In this document: piece by piece, positions 31,770-42,750 of the stretch
Numbering within the stretch: position 1 is the first letter of the stretch
How the letters are laid out: the number at the start of each line of letters is the position of its first letter
NCBI GenBank assembly: GCA_963920635.1
Contig: OY987299.1
Coordinates: 67,314,692 to 67,378,691, forward strand
Direction of reading: 5' to 3'
DNA: 64,000 nt
DNA from: Pseudeuparius sepicola
Taxonomy: Eukaryota > Arthropoda > Insecta > Coleoptera > Anthribidae
Position numbers and translations under genes: made by a program
Notes under the pieces: generated by a model
Seen by the model: only the letters and a program-made list of their open reading frames with translations
What the model was told of the DNA's origin: nothing
Database searches by the model: none

Positions 31770-34575
31770 ATATTTACGTTTCTGTATCATTTTATCCTGT
31801 GATGCCTATGTGCTCTATGAAATTTTGTATAATTGACTTAAATATCTGTGATAGAGAATAGGTGAGTACTCTGTATTTTTGTATTGTTTCTTTTACGTTT
31901 GTTTGTACACATAGTTATGGTTGTTCTCAAGTTATCCTAACTTTCCAAGCGTACCTATATAGTTGTTATATGTTTATGTAATTTATTGTTGTATCATATA
32001 CACTATAGTTAGCATTTTTAGCCCTGAAGAAGACGAAAAATATACTTTGAAAAGTCGGCACATTCTAAAAAAAAACAGATATTGTTGTTTTTGTCCTCAA
32101 CCTGATATTTTGCCCATGAAATGATAATAATAATGTAAATTTACCTAGTTTATCAAATTTTTATCCCGCTATATAAAATTTTATTTTGGCCCCAAAGGAA
32201 CTGTAAAATTTTTTTTCCAATAGATATGATTATTATGGCTTATACCGGCAAAATTAGCATACCTACTAAAAAACATGTTTGTACCAAGACATAACCAAAA
32301 TTCGATTAAGTATCTCAAAAACAAAAAACTAGGAAAAGACCATTATTTTGTTACATTCTATTTGTACCAGAAATTATGACACCTTGTTTTTAAACACCCC
32401 TTTCTATTGTTTATATTAATAAATAAATTATGTTAGGCATACAAGTAGTGAATCATATAATAATGTCAATACAGGGCCGTAGCCAGACAGAAACTTCAGG
32501 CAGGACAAAGGACTTTCCTGTCAGGGCAGTACACATTTGAGAAGTGAGGGATAGGTACCTACAGGGCGTTACTTTGTTGGTGGGGAGAGGAGGGGAGGGG
32601 GGAGGGTAAAAAAATTGAATATAATTTTTGTTATAAAAAATTGCACCGCAGGCGAAAATTCCTGAAATTTTCAAGGTCAAATATAATATGAATATACAAT
32701 TTTAAGTCAATGGTAGGTAATTTTTTTTGCTAATTATGCGGGCGCATAATCATTTGTGCAGTAAGCAAGAATACTCTGTTTTCTTTCATAGAGCAGGAGA
32801 CAAAAATGTGTTAGGTATCAAATTTCTATTTTATTGTTGATTTTTAACTGACAAAAATCCAGCAAAAATTATCAATAACAAAACTGAACACCGCCTTTTG
32901 TGATGTGGAAGTAAAAATAAAAGTTAGTGCTCATAGTGCCCTAAAAATTATCATATTTTTTCAAGGGACACATTATGTCTATAATTTTTGCAAAAATTTT
33001 CTGGCTGGCCAATGTAGTAGGTAGATATGGGTAAATTGCAATTTGTTTGAAGGTGGGGCAATAAAGATTGTTGTTTTTTAAGTGGGTAATAAAAAGAGTA
33101 CCTACTTAGAGGTGTCTGCTTACAAAAATGCGCCGCAGACAATTTTTTTTTTCGATGTTAAGGACCAATTCAGTTTAAAAGAAGTATAATAAATTGAAAA
33201 ATCATCCTGAAGTCTGCCCTGGTGAGGTGACCGGTGAACTTGTGGCTCAGGCAGGGCAAACTTATTGCCAGGCAGGGCAATGCCCTGCCTTGCCCCCCCC
33301 CCCCCTGGCTAGGCCCAGAGTCAATAGCAAAATTTTCCTAACAGAAATCCTCCTGCTTTTCGGTTATCTTGCGACCTTTTATAGCCAACGTTAAGTCAAC
33401 AATATGATAACAAAACAACAACACTAACAGCAAAAATAACAGCGGCAATGTCAAAAACAAAACAACAAAATGTTCAAAAAGAACGTATCAACAAAACAAC
33501 ACAATAATAACACCAAAGCATACACGAAATATCGGAAATCCGTCGCTGTTAAACCGACAAACCACTTCCTGAGCTAATTCTGGAACGACGAAATTATCAT
33601 ATTTTTTAAAAAGCAATAAAAACTGCATCGCCTATGATGTCCGCTGCCTAGAGAGGGGAGGTACAAGTCACGTACGACCCCGGCGATGCCCCTCTCCGCG
33701 TTCCATACGTAGGGAAGTACGCCAGCCGAAGAAAATGAAAGAACATGTCACTAAATCCCATTTTTTACTGTCATTTTTCACTTTATTGCCGATTTAAAAA
33801 AAGGAATCTGTTTAGAGACGTACCGATCGATTGATGGTTTTAGAATTTTGATTTTCGGCCTAGAAATACGATTTTTGAATAAATAAATCAGAATATCAAA
33901 AAGGTAAAACCATCAATCTCTTGCTATTACTCATCATCAAAATTGGTTGGAAAATAACGGAAAAAAACGGGTCCAAAAGATTGCTACTTTAATACACTGC
34001 GAGTTCCACCTTAAAATAAATAAATAGTTTTCCGGGCCTACATTTATGTCCATTTCAAATAATAATTGTCCCAAAATTGTCTTTAAATGGTTTTATGTCT
34101 TTTTACTTGTTACTTTATTTGTAGTATTTCTTTGAAACAATGTAGCTGTCTGCCACCTTTAAACGTAGATAGGTATTTAATTTTTTTTCGTTTCAAGTGC
34201 CTGTGCTTATAAAATGTTAGTTCACTAATCACTAGCCACCGCAGCGGCCCCCGCCCTTCCATCTGCTTATTTATCGCCGTGATTGTAGTGCAACAGTCGG
34301 TGAAGTGGCAACGCTGCACGGATGTCACGAAATCCGTAATATTTTGGCGGATGATGCAAGCACCGTTACGTAAGAATGTATATAAGATATACGACGGACT
34401 TCACAGAGATAGGAAATTTAATTTTTTCATTTCGTGTATGGTTCGATTGTTAATAACTTAATCGAATCCTCTCCTCAGACTTTCAAAGTCATATTTTTGT
34501 TTTGGGGCTAACGTGTTTCCTTCGTGTGGATGTCACAGAGCCGCACTTTTTACCGGATGTCACAAGATGCCCTGG
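31770..34575 (+). repeat. Repeat unit, copy 1 (second copy at 42.75-52.0 kb)
   Basis: From GTTTCTGTATCATTTTATCC through GCCCTGAAGAAGACGAAAAA, the TCACGTACGACCCCGGCGAT block and CACCGCAGCGGCCCC to GTCACAAGATGCCCTGGATA, the order of landmarks is the same as in 42751-44064 plus 50990-52000. The two copies differ by substitutions and by four large insertion/deletion differences, each of which exposes an inserted element or a deletion. It probably represents a Penelope 3' region joined to a further repeat, moved or duplicated together. Confidence 0.75.
32472..33318. mobile_element. hAT-like element of about 850 bp
   Basis: Absent at the same place in the second copy of the repeat, which gives an empty site near 43500. 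Left end CAGGGCCGTAGCCAG; right end inward CTGGGCCTAGCCAGG. Flanks TGTCAATA (32464-32471) and AGTCAATA (33319-33326) are a 7/8 match to an 8-bp duplication. A run of 13 C at 33293-33305 lies just inside the right end. No transposase. Confidence 0.7.
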
Positions 34576-34760
34576 ATAAGTATATATATATAGATTCGAC
34601 CATTCTAGAATAGATATTTCTAACATTTTTTATAACTAAATCGAGAAGTCGTCTGTTTGGTAGTGCTTTTGCTCTGTTGTGTTGCATCAGCAACAGCCTT
34701 TTTCGAAGTAATACAAAATTTGTATTGCCCAATCGAATAAAACGCACCAAAATTGTTTTA

Positions 34761-35009
34761 TCTATACTAATATTGTAAAGAGAAAAGATTTGTATTTTTG
34801 TATTTTTGTTTGTAATGAATAAACTCAAAACCTACTGGACCGATTTTAAAAATTCTTTCACTAATAGAATGCTACATTATCACTGAGTAACATAGGCTAT
34901 ATTGTAAATCGAGTTAAATTAGGCATCCCTACGAAAACTCCAATAATGTAACCCAAGATGTAAAAAATTTACAATTGTTTCCCCGTGGGAAGCCGAGAAG
35001 GGCCGCTAG
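34761..35009 (+). mobile_element. Helitron, short non-autonomous copy
   Basis: It starts TCTATACTAATATTGTAAAG after an A and ends GGGAAGCCGAGAAGGGCCGCTAG before a T. The interior has the conserved CTACTGGACCGATTTTAAAA and CATTATCACTGAGTAACATA seen in many insect Helitrons. TC...CTAG ends at an A|T site are the Helitron signature. About 249 bp, no Rep/helicase. Confidence 0.8.
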
Positions 35010-36418
35010 TTTTTTTTTAAGAAAAATGACAACAATAAATCTATCAGAATATATTAATGAAAAATCATTAGAGAAAAAAGTTTTACAAAAACTGAAGCTC
35101 AAATTTTTGGAAAAATTGGGAAAACAACATACCAAACGTGTAATTCTTTTAATAGAAAATACCTTTAAGAAATTTATCTCCGAAGAAACCATTGGAGCCT
35201 ATTTCAGGTTGTAATCTCGATGAAATTGGTTTAGACAAGTGGAAAAATATATATATTGTAATAGTAAGTCTCTATGTATGTATGTATGTAAGTAATATTT
35301 TCTAAGTTTGAATTAAGCTATAACTAGAGGACTTTGGGAAATAAGTGAAACCAAGGAAACCATATATTGAAAATGCCTTTTATCAATAATTCTTAAGTAT
35401 TTTTGGCGCAAGATGCACCTCTTCATAAATAAAATTTTATACAGGGGGTCCCAATTATGTATTCTTGGGCAATATTTTGAACCAGAAACTGAAAATCATG
35501 TAACCCAATTGAAAAACATTTCTGTTCAAGGTTCTTTAAAAAAATGGCCTGATAAGTATGAACAGGGGTAACCATATAAAACTCTGTCAACATTTTGTTT
35601 TTTGACTTTGAAGAAAATGGTAAATGGAAATATTTTAGGGAATTTTTCTGAGTGTTTAATGCGAGATTTTACGGACACATCTTTTAAAAACCTGTATCAT
35701 CGAGATATTTATTTTACTTTATATAAAAATTGCTATTTTCAAATACCATTTAACGTGTTTTTTTTTTAATTATAGCCAGAGAATCAAATTTTTGTCTCAG
35801 AATCACACTACACACATAGTTATTTCTTATATCTGCTGCCCAAATCTACTAACATTTTACAGGGTGGTTACAACAAAAATCATAAAATGAAAAACGAAAA
35901 AAGCAGTTAAAACTCATTTTTCCAAATGGCATGTCCCATGTTTTTATTTATTTTCAAGTATTGTCACTTTTTGACAATGGATTATCAATTGTCATGGTTG
36001 CCTGAACATATTTTAGGCGGATTTTAAATCAAATAAATCAAAAAGTGAAAATATCTAGAAATATAATGGAAATAGGTATTTATCGAGCAATATCGAAGTA
36101 ACTAGAAAAAATTCTGTAAATATTGGAATTAAACAATGTTGATACAGCATGCAATATTCAACCCACCAATTTTTTCCAAATAAATAATAGGGCAGTCGAT
36201 GATCGACATTTTACTTATTTAATGATCCAAAACTTCTTTCTAACATTTTTCACTTTTTGTGTCGGTAATTAAAAACAAGTTTTTAATTCTAACATTCTAA
36301 CAAATGAAATTGGCTAAAACTTCTGAAAATATTACATTTTTTGCTCCGTAATAAACTCAAATTTTTTTTTAACAATAAATGCATAATTCTTTGTACTGCT
36401 CCAGGCTAGCCATTATTA
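35010..36418. other. No gene seen; small ATGT microsatellite
   Basis: A (ATGT)n tract lies at about 35268-35290. TACAGGG-type motifs occur near 35443 and 35858, possibly element ends whose partners I could not pair. A 79-codon Lys-rich frame at 34975-35214 overlaps the Helitron end and looks accidental. Confidence 0.4.
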
Positions 36419-36571
36419 TACAGTGTCTGCCAGAAAGTTGGATACAAAGGGGAATTTTCTTTATTTGAAGTTTCTCAAAAAAAATTATTCTTGATAAAAG
36501 TTGGTGCTTGTGCTTAAACTCAAAATCCACCAGCAAAAATTTTGAAATTTCGATTCGTATACAGGGAAGGT

Positions 36572-36840
36572 TGTAATAAAGCATCTTTCATACTTTATTT
36601 AGTTAGTAGTTTACTTAGGGTTTAGACATTGGATGAAAATAAAGATGCATACTTAGCAATAGTATATTCAATATTAAATCTATAATTACAATACATGTAC
36701 AACGTAGCCTTAACTAGGTCAGTAGAGTGCTGAGTATCGTGGCATCGGGTTGACCTATCCAAACACCTGCAAACTGCTGACTAACTATAAACTAACGACT
36801 AAAACAATAATGATTATTATAATTTACACCTTACACTACA
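36572..36840 (-). repeat. 3' LTR of the gypsy element
   Basis: 269 bp, starting (plus strand) TGTAATAAAGCATCTTTCAT and ending CACTACA. The polypurine tract ACAGGGGAAA is directly inside (minus strand, 36850-36841). Compared with the other LTR it has a 4-bp TTAT insertion near its plus-strand start (ACTTTATTTAGTTAG against ACTTTAGTTAG) plus a few substitutions. Confidence 0.92.
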
Positions 36841-36908
36841 TTTCCCCTGTAAAAAAAATACATATTACATACAATTTTTTTTTTCTAACATGCTAAAAGA
36901 AAATTATA

Positions 36909-37577
36909 TTAAATAAAATAAATTTTTACCCTATTTTTGTGAACTTCCACATTTTTACGATTAATTTTTATAATCACATTAGGGTGTTTGTCTTCTATTA
37001 CTGAATATGGACCTGTAAACATTGCTTCATATTTACTTCCGGTGATATCTCTCAACAGTACCAAATCACCTGCTTCATACCTCTTTTTAGTGGATTTTTT
37101 GTCAAACCTTTCTTTTCTTTTAATTGTTGCCTTTATTAAATTGTCTCTTGCGTCTAAACATGCTTGTTGTAATCTATATTTTAGTTCTAACGGATAATTA
37201 TCGAAAGTGTACAGTGGATCGTTACGATTCTGCAAGTTTAAAGGAATTTTGCATGTCTTTCTGAATACTAACTCAAATGGTGTATACCGTGTTTCGGTAT
37301 TAACTGTGGTATTGTAAGAAAATGACCAAAATGGTAGCCATGAACTCCAAGTTTCTGGATGTTTGGACGCTTGAATTCTTAAATATGCTCCTAATGATTT
37401 ATGTGAATTTTCGAGAGACCCTAGACTTTCATGGTGATAAGCTGTAGAACACAACTTTTTTTATTTTTAAAGTTTTACAACAATCTTTCAATACAGTGGC
37501 CATAAATTCTGAACCTTGATCTGTTACAATAGTGTCGCAGATCCCATACCTTAATAAAAAATTAGTCACAAAAGATT
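36909..37577 (-). pseudogene. Integrase, core C-half and C-terminal domain
   Basis: 37577-37455 reads AKSFVTNFLLRYGICDTIVT then DQGSEF, with the second catalytic Asp. After a frame break near 37450, 37454-36909 gives STAYHHESLGSLENSHKSL with the catalytic Glu, WSFSYNTTVNTETRYTPFEL and the chromodomain-side GPY motif (MFTGPYSV). The HHCC zinc finger and the first Asp are absent: the preceding frame runs straight from the RNase H tail into AKSF. It cannot integrate DNA as it stands. Confidence 0.85.
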
Positions 37578-38124
37578 TAGCTACTGTGCTTTAAAAAAAT
37601 TGATTTATCTTTTTCGATAAATATTACATTTTTCGTATTAAAGTCGTATTGTTTAGAATTCTGTAACTTGTCAAAATCTTTTTCAGAAAGGGGGAGAATT
37701 TGAAAACTATCTTTTGGGTATTTTACTAATTCTACTATGCCAGGGTGATCAGTCCTTGCGGTAGGCATAGAATCTTTCAAAAGCGTTTGTTCTTCCTTTT
37801 CTTTCCGTTGTTGCCTAGTCATTACATGCAGTTGCGTCAACTTTGTGTGATAATTTTTTTAAATCATTGGACGATATTTCTATTCGTGACAATGCGTCAG
37901 CGGTTACATTATTTTTACCTTTTACATACCTAACAATAAAATCGCATTCCTCTAATACCAGTCTAAATTTAATTAATGTGCTAGAGGGATTTGTCACGCC
38001 AAAAAGATATACGAGAGGTCTGTGGTCTGTGTAAATGATAAATTTTCTACCTAACAAATAACTTCTAAACGTTGTAGTCGCATACACAATGCCTAATAGT
38101 TCTTTTTCTATAACCGAATAATTT
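37577..38124 (-). pseudogene. RNase H C-half and linker of gypsy pol
   Basis: Minus strand: KNYSVIEKELLGIVYATTTF, then FIIYTDHRPLVYLFG and VRYVKGKNNVTADALSRI, the classical end of a Ty3/gypsy RNase H. A TAA (about 38126-38124) between SLNDA and KNYSV separates it from the RT frame, where the family has a Glu codon. A second frame break near 37840 leads into a Lys/Glu-rich linker (37840-37577) that joins directly to the truncated integrase. Confidence 0.85.
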
Positions 38125-38126
38125 TT

Positions 38127-39317
38127 TTATGCGTCATTAAGTGACCTACTAGCATATGCAACAGGTCTGTCGTCGCTATTTGATAATATTGCTCCTAATG
38201 CATAACCTGAAGCATCGGTTCTAACTATGAAACAGTTATCTGGGGAGAAATCTGGATATTGTAATATTGGTAGGTTCATTAGCGCTTCTTTCAATAAACT
38301 AAATGCTTCATGACATTCCGGTGTCCAATTAAATTCCACGTCTTTTTTGCTTAATCTATTTAAAGGATAAGCGATTTGCGCAAAGTTCTTAATATATTTT
38401 CGGTAATAATTTGCAAATGCAACTAAGCGTTTTGTTTCATTGGCATCTTTAGGTATTGGAAAATTCCTGATTGCTGCCGTTTTTTCCGGATCGGGCGAAA
38501 CTCCCTCTGCGGAAATAACATGTCCCAAATACAAAAGTTCTCTTTTTAAAAATTCGCATTTGCGTGGATTTAATTTCAAGTTTACGTCACGTAGCCTTTG
38601 GAAAACTTTTACTAAATTTTTATTATGATTTTCTAAAGTATTACCAAAAACAATCAAGTCATCTAAATAGATAAAACAATTTTCATATGTTAATCCGGAC
38701 ATAGCAATGGTCATGGCTCTGGAAAAAGCACTAGGACTAATTTTAAGACCCATAGGTAATCTAGTGATCTGGAATTGACCTTTTTCGGTGGAAAACGCTG
38801 TGTATTCCCTACTTTTCTTATCTAGTTCTATTTGATAAAATCCCTGTGATAAATCTAAATGAGAGAAAAATGTAGCGCCTGATAAAGAATCTAAAATCTC
38901 TGCAATGTAAGGCAATGGAAATTTGTCATCTTGGATACGCGTATTTAACTGCCTGTAATCGATAACAACACGCCATTTTTTATTACCCTCATTGTCGGCT
39001 TTCTTTGGCACAATTAACAAAGGAGCTGACCATGCAGATCTGGCCTCCTCAATTACATCATTTTTTAACAATTTGTCAATTTGTTTATTAATCTCCACTT
39101 TTTGAACGTGTGGTAATCGATACGGCTTTATATAGCAGGGCGCTGCATTGGGTTGCAATCTTATTTTTTCCTTATAAATATTACTTGTTGTAAGTGGATC
39201 ATTTTCTAAATAAAAAATATCGGAAAATTTAGCACAAATTTTTTGTAATGCGTTTTTCTGATTGGCACCAAGGTGCTCCAAAGTTAATATTGACAGTAAC
39301 TTTTCTACACGACTCAC
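38127..39317 (-). CDS. Gypsy reverse transcriptase and start of RNase H
   Basis: 396 codons open. Motifs in order: RLPHVQKVEINKQIDKLL, then WRVVIDYRQLNTRIQDDKFP, FFSHLDLSQGFYQIELDK (motif A Asp), ITRLPMGLKISPSAF, the catalytic FIYLDDLIVFG, LNPRKCEFLKRELLYLGHVI, and at the end FIVRTDASGYALGAIL (first RNase H Asp) and VAYASRSLND. Copies the element RNA into DNA in cytoplasmic particles. Intact over its length; the upstream join to protease is across a stop, perhaps by frameshift. The downstream stop makes the pol as a whole non-functional. Confidence 0.93.
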   Translation of the reverse strand: MSRVEKLLSILTLEHLGANQKNALQKICAKFSDIFYLENDPLTTSNIYKEKIRLQPNAAPCYIKPYRLPHVQKVEINKQIDKLLKNDVIEEARSAWSAPLLIVPKKADNEGNKKWRVVIDYRQLNTRIQDDKFPLPYIAEILDSLSGATFFSHLDLSQGFYQIELDKKSREYTAFSTEKGQFQITRLPMGLKISPSAFSRAMTIAMSGLTYENCFIYLDDLIVFGNTLENHNKNLVKVFQRLRDVNLKLNPRKCEFLKRELLYLGHVISAEGVSPDPEKTAAIRNFPIPKDANETKRLVAFANYYRKYIKNFAQIAYPLNRLSKKDVEFNWTPECHEAFSLLKEALMNLPILQYPDFSPDNCFIVRTDASGYALGAILSNSDDRPVAYASRSLNDA

Positions 39318-39365
39318 TGAGTTCCGATTAGTATAAGATTCACAAAATTCATAATTTTTTGCTGA

Positions 39366-39950
39366 TTAAATTTTTGGAGAAAATTTTTTTATTTTGATTT
39401 CTTGTTCACGTATATTTAGAATTTTTACAGGTACTAGTTTAGAAAGAGGTCTGACCAACATGCCGGCTGTAAAAACACCTTCGCATATTTCAGTCTGACA
39501 AATAACACAATCTTCATCTGTGTTAACTTCAAAATATTTAATTATTTCACAACGCGCTGGAATTGTGATATAAAATTCTCTGTATCGAGAAATCATAGGC
39601 GTTGATATTTTGTTGTTAGCCAACCAGAAAGAAAATAAGTATGTCTCAAAATTTATAGTTGCAAAATATTTCTTAAAGAAATCTGATCCAATTACACCAT
39701 GCACTCCGTCCTCAAAAGCGTCGAGTAATAGAAATTCATGACACACATTATAATTGTTTACAAACATAGATAGATTCACTGAACCTTCGGACGTGAGTGA
39801 CCCAGATATTCCACTTACTTTTATTTTATTTAAATAATTAATTTTCTCATTTCCATTTAGATATTTTTTGAAAATAATGCTAACAGATGCACCTGTGTCT
39901 AACAAAAATATGAGTTTAGAAGAATTATAAGTTATCTCAACCGAATGCAA
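39366..39950 (-). CDS. Retroviral-type aspartic protease
   Basis: 194 codons. The active-site motif FLLDTGASVSIIF begins near residue 15, and the flap/ILGxDF-type motif GVIGSDFFKKY near residue 84. It releases Gag and Pol products. The region after residue 100 (ITIPARCEIIKYFEVNTDED) is the linker toward RT. Ends with TAA, after which RT begins in another frame. Confidence 0.88.
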   Translation of the reverse strand: MHSVEITYNSSKLIFLLDTGASVSIIFKKYLNGNEKINYLNKIKVSGISGSLTSEGSVNLSMFVNNYNVCHEFLLLDAFEDGVHGVIGSDFFKKYFATINFETYLFSFWLANNKISTPMISRYREFYITIPARCEIIKYFEVNTDEDCVICQTEICEGVFTAGMLVRPLSKLVPVKILNIREQEIKIKKFSPKI

Positions 39951-40070
39951 GCCATTTAAATTTAGAATAACTTCACTTGTGTGATATTTAGGAGGTGTGG
40001 GGGGCTCGAAAAAACAAGTCAGGCGTATGTTGGGGAGGGTTATTTGGGTTTACAGCATTTCCTGAGCTCT

Positions 40071-40749
40071 CTAATTTTGCAAAAAATAATTACGAGCAGC
40101 AGATCCGTTGGACCTATTGAAATTACCATCACAAAATATTCTTGTGGATTGGCTAAAATTATTGTTCCTACCTCGGAAGTTATTACTAGAACCACTAGAC
40201 TTGAAACCTTGCGATTTACCCTGATAGTTGCTAGCATTATTATATTTGTCAAATCTTTGACCACTTTGAAGAAATTTAGAACCTCTGTGAAAACTTCTAC
40301 CTCTACCTCGTATGTGAAAAAATTGCTGGGGGGGCCTATCTCCTAAATTAATACCTTCGTCTTCCGCACCCCGAATCGCATCCGTTAAACTTGTATAGTT
40401 CCTAGCTTTTATTATAGTTCTCAACTGACTATTTTGAAGCCCATTTGCAAAGGAATTAATAGCTATCTTTTCATTCACTGGCCTTAAAATGTTTATACTG
40501 TATCGGTTTCCCGAAGCTTGCGTAATCGTTAAGTCCACTAACAACTCTTCGATAGATTTTCCAAAATCTGTTACTGATTTAGAACCCTGTTTTACATTAC
40601 TTAACTTAACCGAAAGAGCTGTTAAATTTTTCTAACTTACGACTATTAACATTCTTATCTTTTCTACGTTCACTGTTGTCCTTGTTTAGATTCCTGTGGA
40701 AAACTCGAACTTCTTCCCATAAATACCTTAAATTAGTTGGAACTGGCAT
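40071..40749 (-). pseudogene. Gag, internally shortened
   Basis: A start at 40749 gives about 47 codons (MPVPTNLRYLWEEVRVFHRN). A frame break near 40625 then leads into a frame reading ALSVKLSNVKQGSKSVTDFG and running to 40071. The C-terminal part is Arg/Gly/Asn-rich (IRGRGRSFHRGSKF, NNFRGRNNNFSQS), in place of a zinc knuckle, and would bind RNA. Gag of about 200 residues is short for gypsy elements, so an internal deletion is likely. Confidence 0.7.
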
Positions 40750-40775
40750 TTAACATAAATTTCGCTGTCCATCCC

Positions 40776-40997
40776 TTAGGCTAATTCTCGGCTTCTTACA
40801 ATCTCTCTTCGTATCTTCCTTTCCAACCTCTTCTTACACTTCTCAAAGCAAAAATAACCAATGACCAGTACTCCCACAACTAACGTCACCATCTCTACAA
40901 TCGATGTAGCTGAAACGTTACCCGTGGCCGTTGCTCCGCCGCTGTTTCCCGCTTGTGCAATTACTATTTCTTCCTCTCTCGTCTGCGTGGTCCCCAT
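40776..40997 (-). CDS. Small N-myristoyl/TM-type ORF before gag
   Basis: 73 codons beginning MGTTQTREEE, a Gly-2 context suited to N-myristoylation. It then has a hydrophobic segment IVEMVTLVVGVLVIGYFCF (about residues 33-51) and a strongly basic tail (KCKKRLERKIRREIVRSR). It lies between the primer site and Gag. Similar short MG...TM...basic leaders occur in front of gag in some insect gypsy-like elements as I remember them; the role is unknown, possibly membrane targeting. Confidence 0.5.
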   Translation of the reverse strand: MGTTQTREEEIVIAQAGNSGGATATGNVSATSIVEMVTLVVGVLVIGYFCFEKCKKRLERKIRREIVRSRELA

Positions 40998-41057
40998 TTT
41001 TATTTTACTATTTCGCTAGGTACCATAGGGATTACTTTAAAATTTTCTGGAGCCTTT

Positions 41058-41071
41058 TGGCAGGGTCGCCA
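41058..41071 (-). other. Primer-binding site, tRNA-Ser-like
   Basis: The minus strand directly after the 5' LTR reads TGGCGACCCTGCCAAAAG. TGG pairs with the CCA end of a tRNA, and TGGCGACC... resembles the tRNA-Ser primer site of the 17.6/297 group. No gap to the LTR. Confidence 0.65.
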
Positions 41072-41336
41072 TGTAATAAAGCATCTTTCATACTTTAGTT
41101 AGTAGTTTACTTAGGGTTTAGACATTGGATGAAAATAAAGATGCATACTTAACAATAGTATATTCAATATTAAATCTATAATTTCAATATATGTACAACG
41201 TAGCCTTAACTAGGTCAGTAGAGTGCTGAGTATCGTGGCATCGGGTTGACCTATCCAAACACCTGAAAACTGCTGACTAACTATAAACTAACGACTAAAA
41301 CAATAATGATTATTATAATTTACACCTTACACTACA
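41072..41336 (-). repeat. 5' LTR of the gypsy element
   Basis: 265 bp, near-identical to the other LTR. Flanked outside by the TSD AGGT (41337-41340). Confidence 0.92.
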
Positions 41337-42260
41337 AGGTTGAAAAATATGAAAATTCCTCAAGAGTAAAGTACCCCTATTTTTAGAACTACATCAGAGT
41401 GGCACTAAGAAAAGTTGTTTGTAATCTCAAGACAATGTCAAATATGAACTCACAGCCACCTACTCAAAAGAAAAAAAATTCACACTTTTCGCATTTTTTA
41501 TTCATCACGCTATAATTTTTATAGTTGAATTCTCATTTGTTAAATAACTCTTAAATTGTTGCTCTATTAAAATGTTTTTATGTTCCACAGATTAGATGCT
41601 ATGTTATGTTTGAAATTGTAGGAGTATTTTACCTGGATACAACGACAAACTTTGCAGAACTTTCAGTTATTAAATGTTTTTAAGATGCTAGTTAAACGTA
41701 AACAAAAATCATTGGTATCGTACTGTCATGCTCGAAGATGTGCCTCAAAATACATATCTAACATTATGTATTATACTGCGTGATGAGTAAAAAATGCGCA
41801 AGTGCGAATTTTTTTTTTTCTTTTGAGTAGGTGGCTGTGAATTACAAACAACTTTTCTTAGTGCCACTCTGATGTAGTTCCAAAAATAAGGGTACTTTAC
41901 TCTTGAGGAATTTTCATATTTTTCAACCTACCCTGTATACGAATCGAAATTTCAAAATTTTTGCGGGTGGATTTTGAGTTTAAGCACAAGCACCAACTTT
42001 TATCAAGAATAATTTTTTTTTGAGAAACTTCAAATAAAGAAAATTCCCCTTTGTATCCAACTTTCTGGAAGACACTGTATATTTCTATGCTATAACTTTT
42101 GAATTCTATGTTAAAATGCGAAACTTTGCCTCCATTGAACCAAGCCTGAATATATTATACCTAGTTACCGAGGTAGCCATGCTAATGCATCGAATTTGTA
42201 ACACCTAGCCAGCAGAAAACCTGGCCCATCAAGTAACAGAATGAAATGTGTTTGAAATGT

Positions 42261-42750
42261 TTAGTGACTCTGTGACCTTTGAGAGCATAGGGTATAATTT
42301 TGAATTACACGATTAATGAGATTCAATGGATAGTTGTTTAATTTTAAAATAGAGATTATTTTTTCTTTATTTTGTTTGTGAAAATGAGGACTGCTGAGAG
42401 ACGATGATCTGTGTATTAAATTTTTAATAGTGCTAACTTTATGTGACTGTGGATGATCGGACAAATAATTCAGCACTCTCCCTGAGCTTGTTGGTTTGGT
42501 GTACCAGTTGGTGGACAATGTACCTACATGATCTCTGACAACCAAAACATCCAAAAAACGGGAGTTCATTATCAGATTCTGTTTCCATTGTAAATTGTAT
42601 CTGTGGATGAAAATTGTTAAATATCTGTAGCAACTCAGATTCATGGTTTTTTGGAATGGCTAAAATTGTGTCATCAACATACAGTTTTAAGAAAGGTACC
42701 TACATCAAATTTCAAGTGTCGCAATCTTTGACTAACAAGTGATTTGGTTT
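42261..42750 (-). pseudogene. Penelope-like RT fragment, inverted relative to the 3' region next to it
   Basis: Minus strand: FLKLYVDDTILAIPKNHESE (RT motif C) at about 42700-42640, then FTMETESDNELPF, LDVLVVRDHVGTLSTNWYTK and HKQNKEKIISILKLNNYPLN. One frameshift near 42555. The reading stops at a junction (42750/42751), beyond which the Penelope 3'-type sequence runs in plus orientation. Inverted partial copies of this kind are common in Penelope elements. Confidence 0.78.

Larger units (their letters stand above)
36572..41336 (-). mobile_element. Defective Ty3/gypsy LTR retrotransposon, TSD AGGT
   Basis: LTRs at both ends, TG...CA, with AGGT at 36568-36571 and 41337-41340. Order on the minus strand: 5' LTR, primer site, small MG-ORF, Gag, protease, RT, RNase H, integrase, polypurine tract, 3' LTR, a gypsy (RT-RH-IN) order. 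The mirror arm of the surrounding MITE shows the empty site, so the insertion is exact. Defects: deletion in Gag, stop in pol before RNase H, and loss of the integrase zinc finger and first catalytic Asp. No env. Confidence 0.92.
36421..42077. mobile_element. Tc1/mariner-type palindromic MITE, split by a gypsy element
   Basis: Left end CAGTGTCTGCCAGAAAGTTG; right end inward CAGTGTCTTCCAGAAAGTTG; TA at 36419-36420 and 42078-42079. The arms stay paired for several hundred bases (GGATACAAAGGGGAATTTTC, AAGTTGGTGCTTGTGCTTAA, AATTTCGATTCGTATACAGG, TGAAAAATATGAAAATTCCT, AGTGGCACTAAGAAAAGTTG). Taking out the LTR element and one AGGT leaves about 890 bp that fold back on themselves. No transposase. 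Confidence 0.85.
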
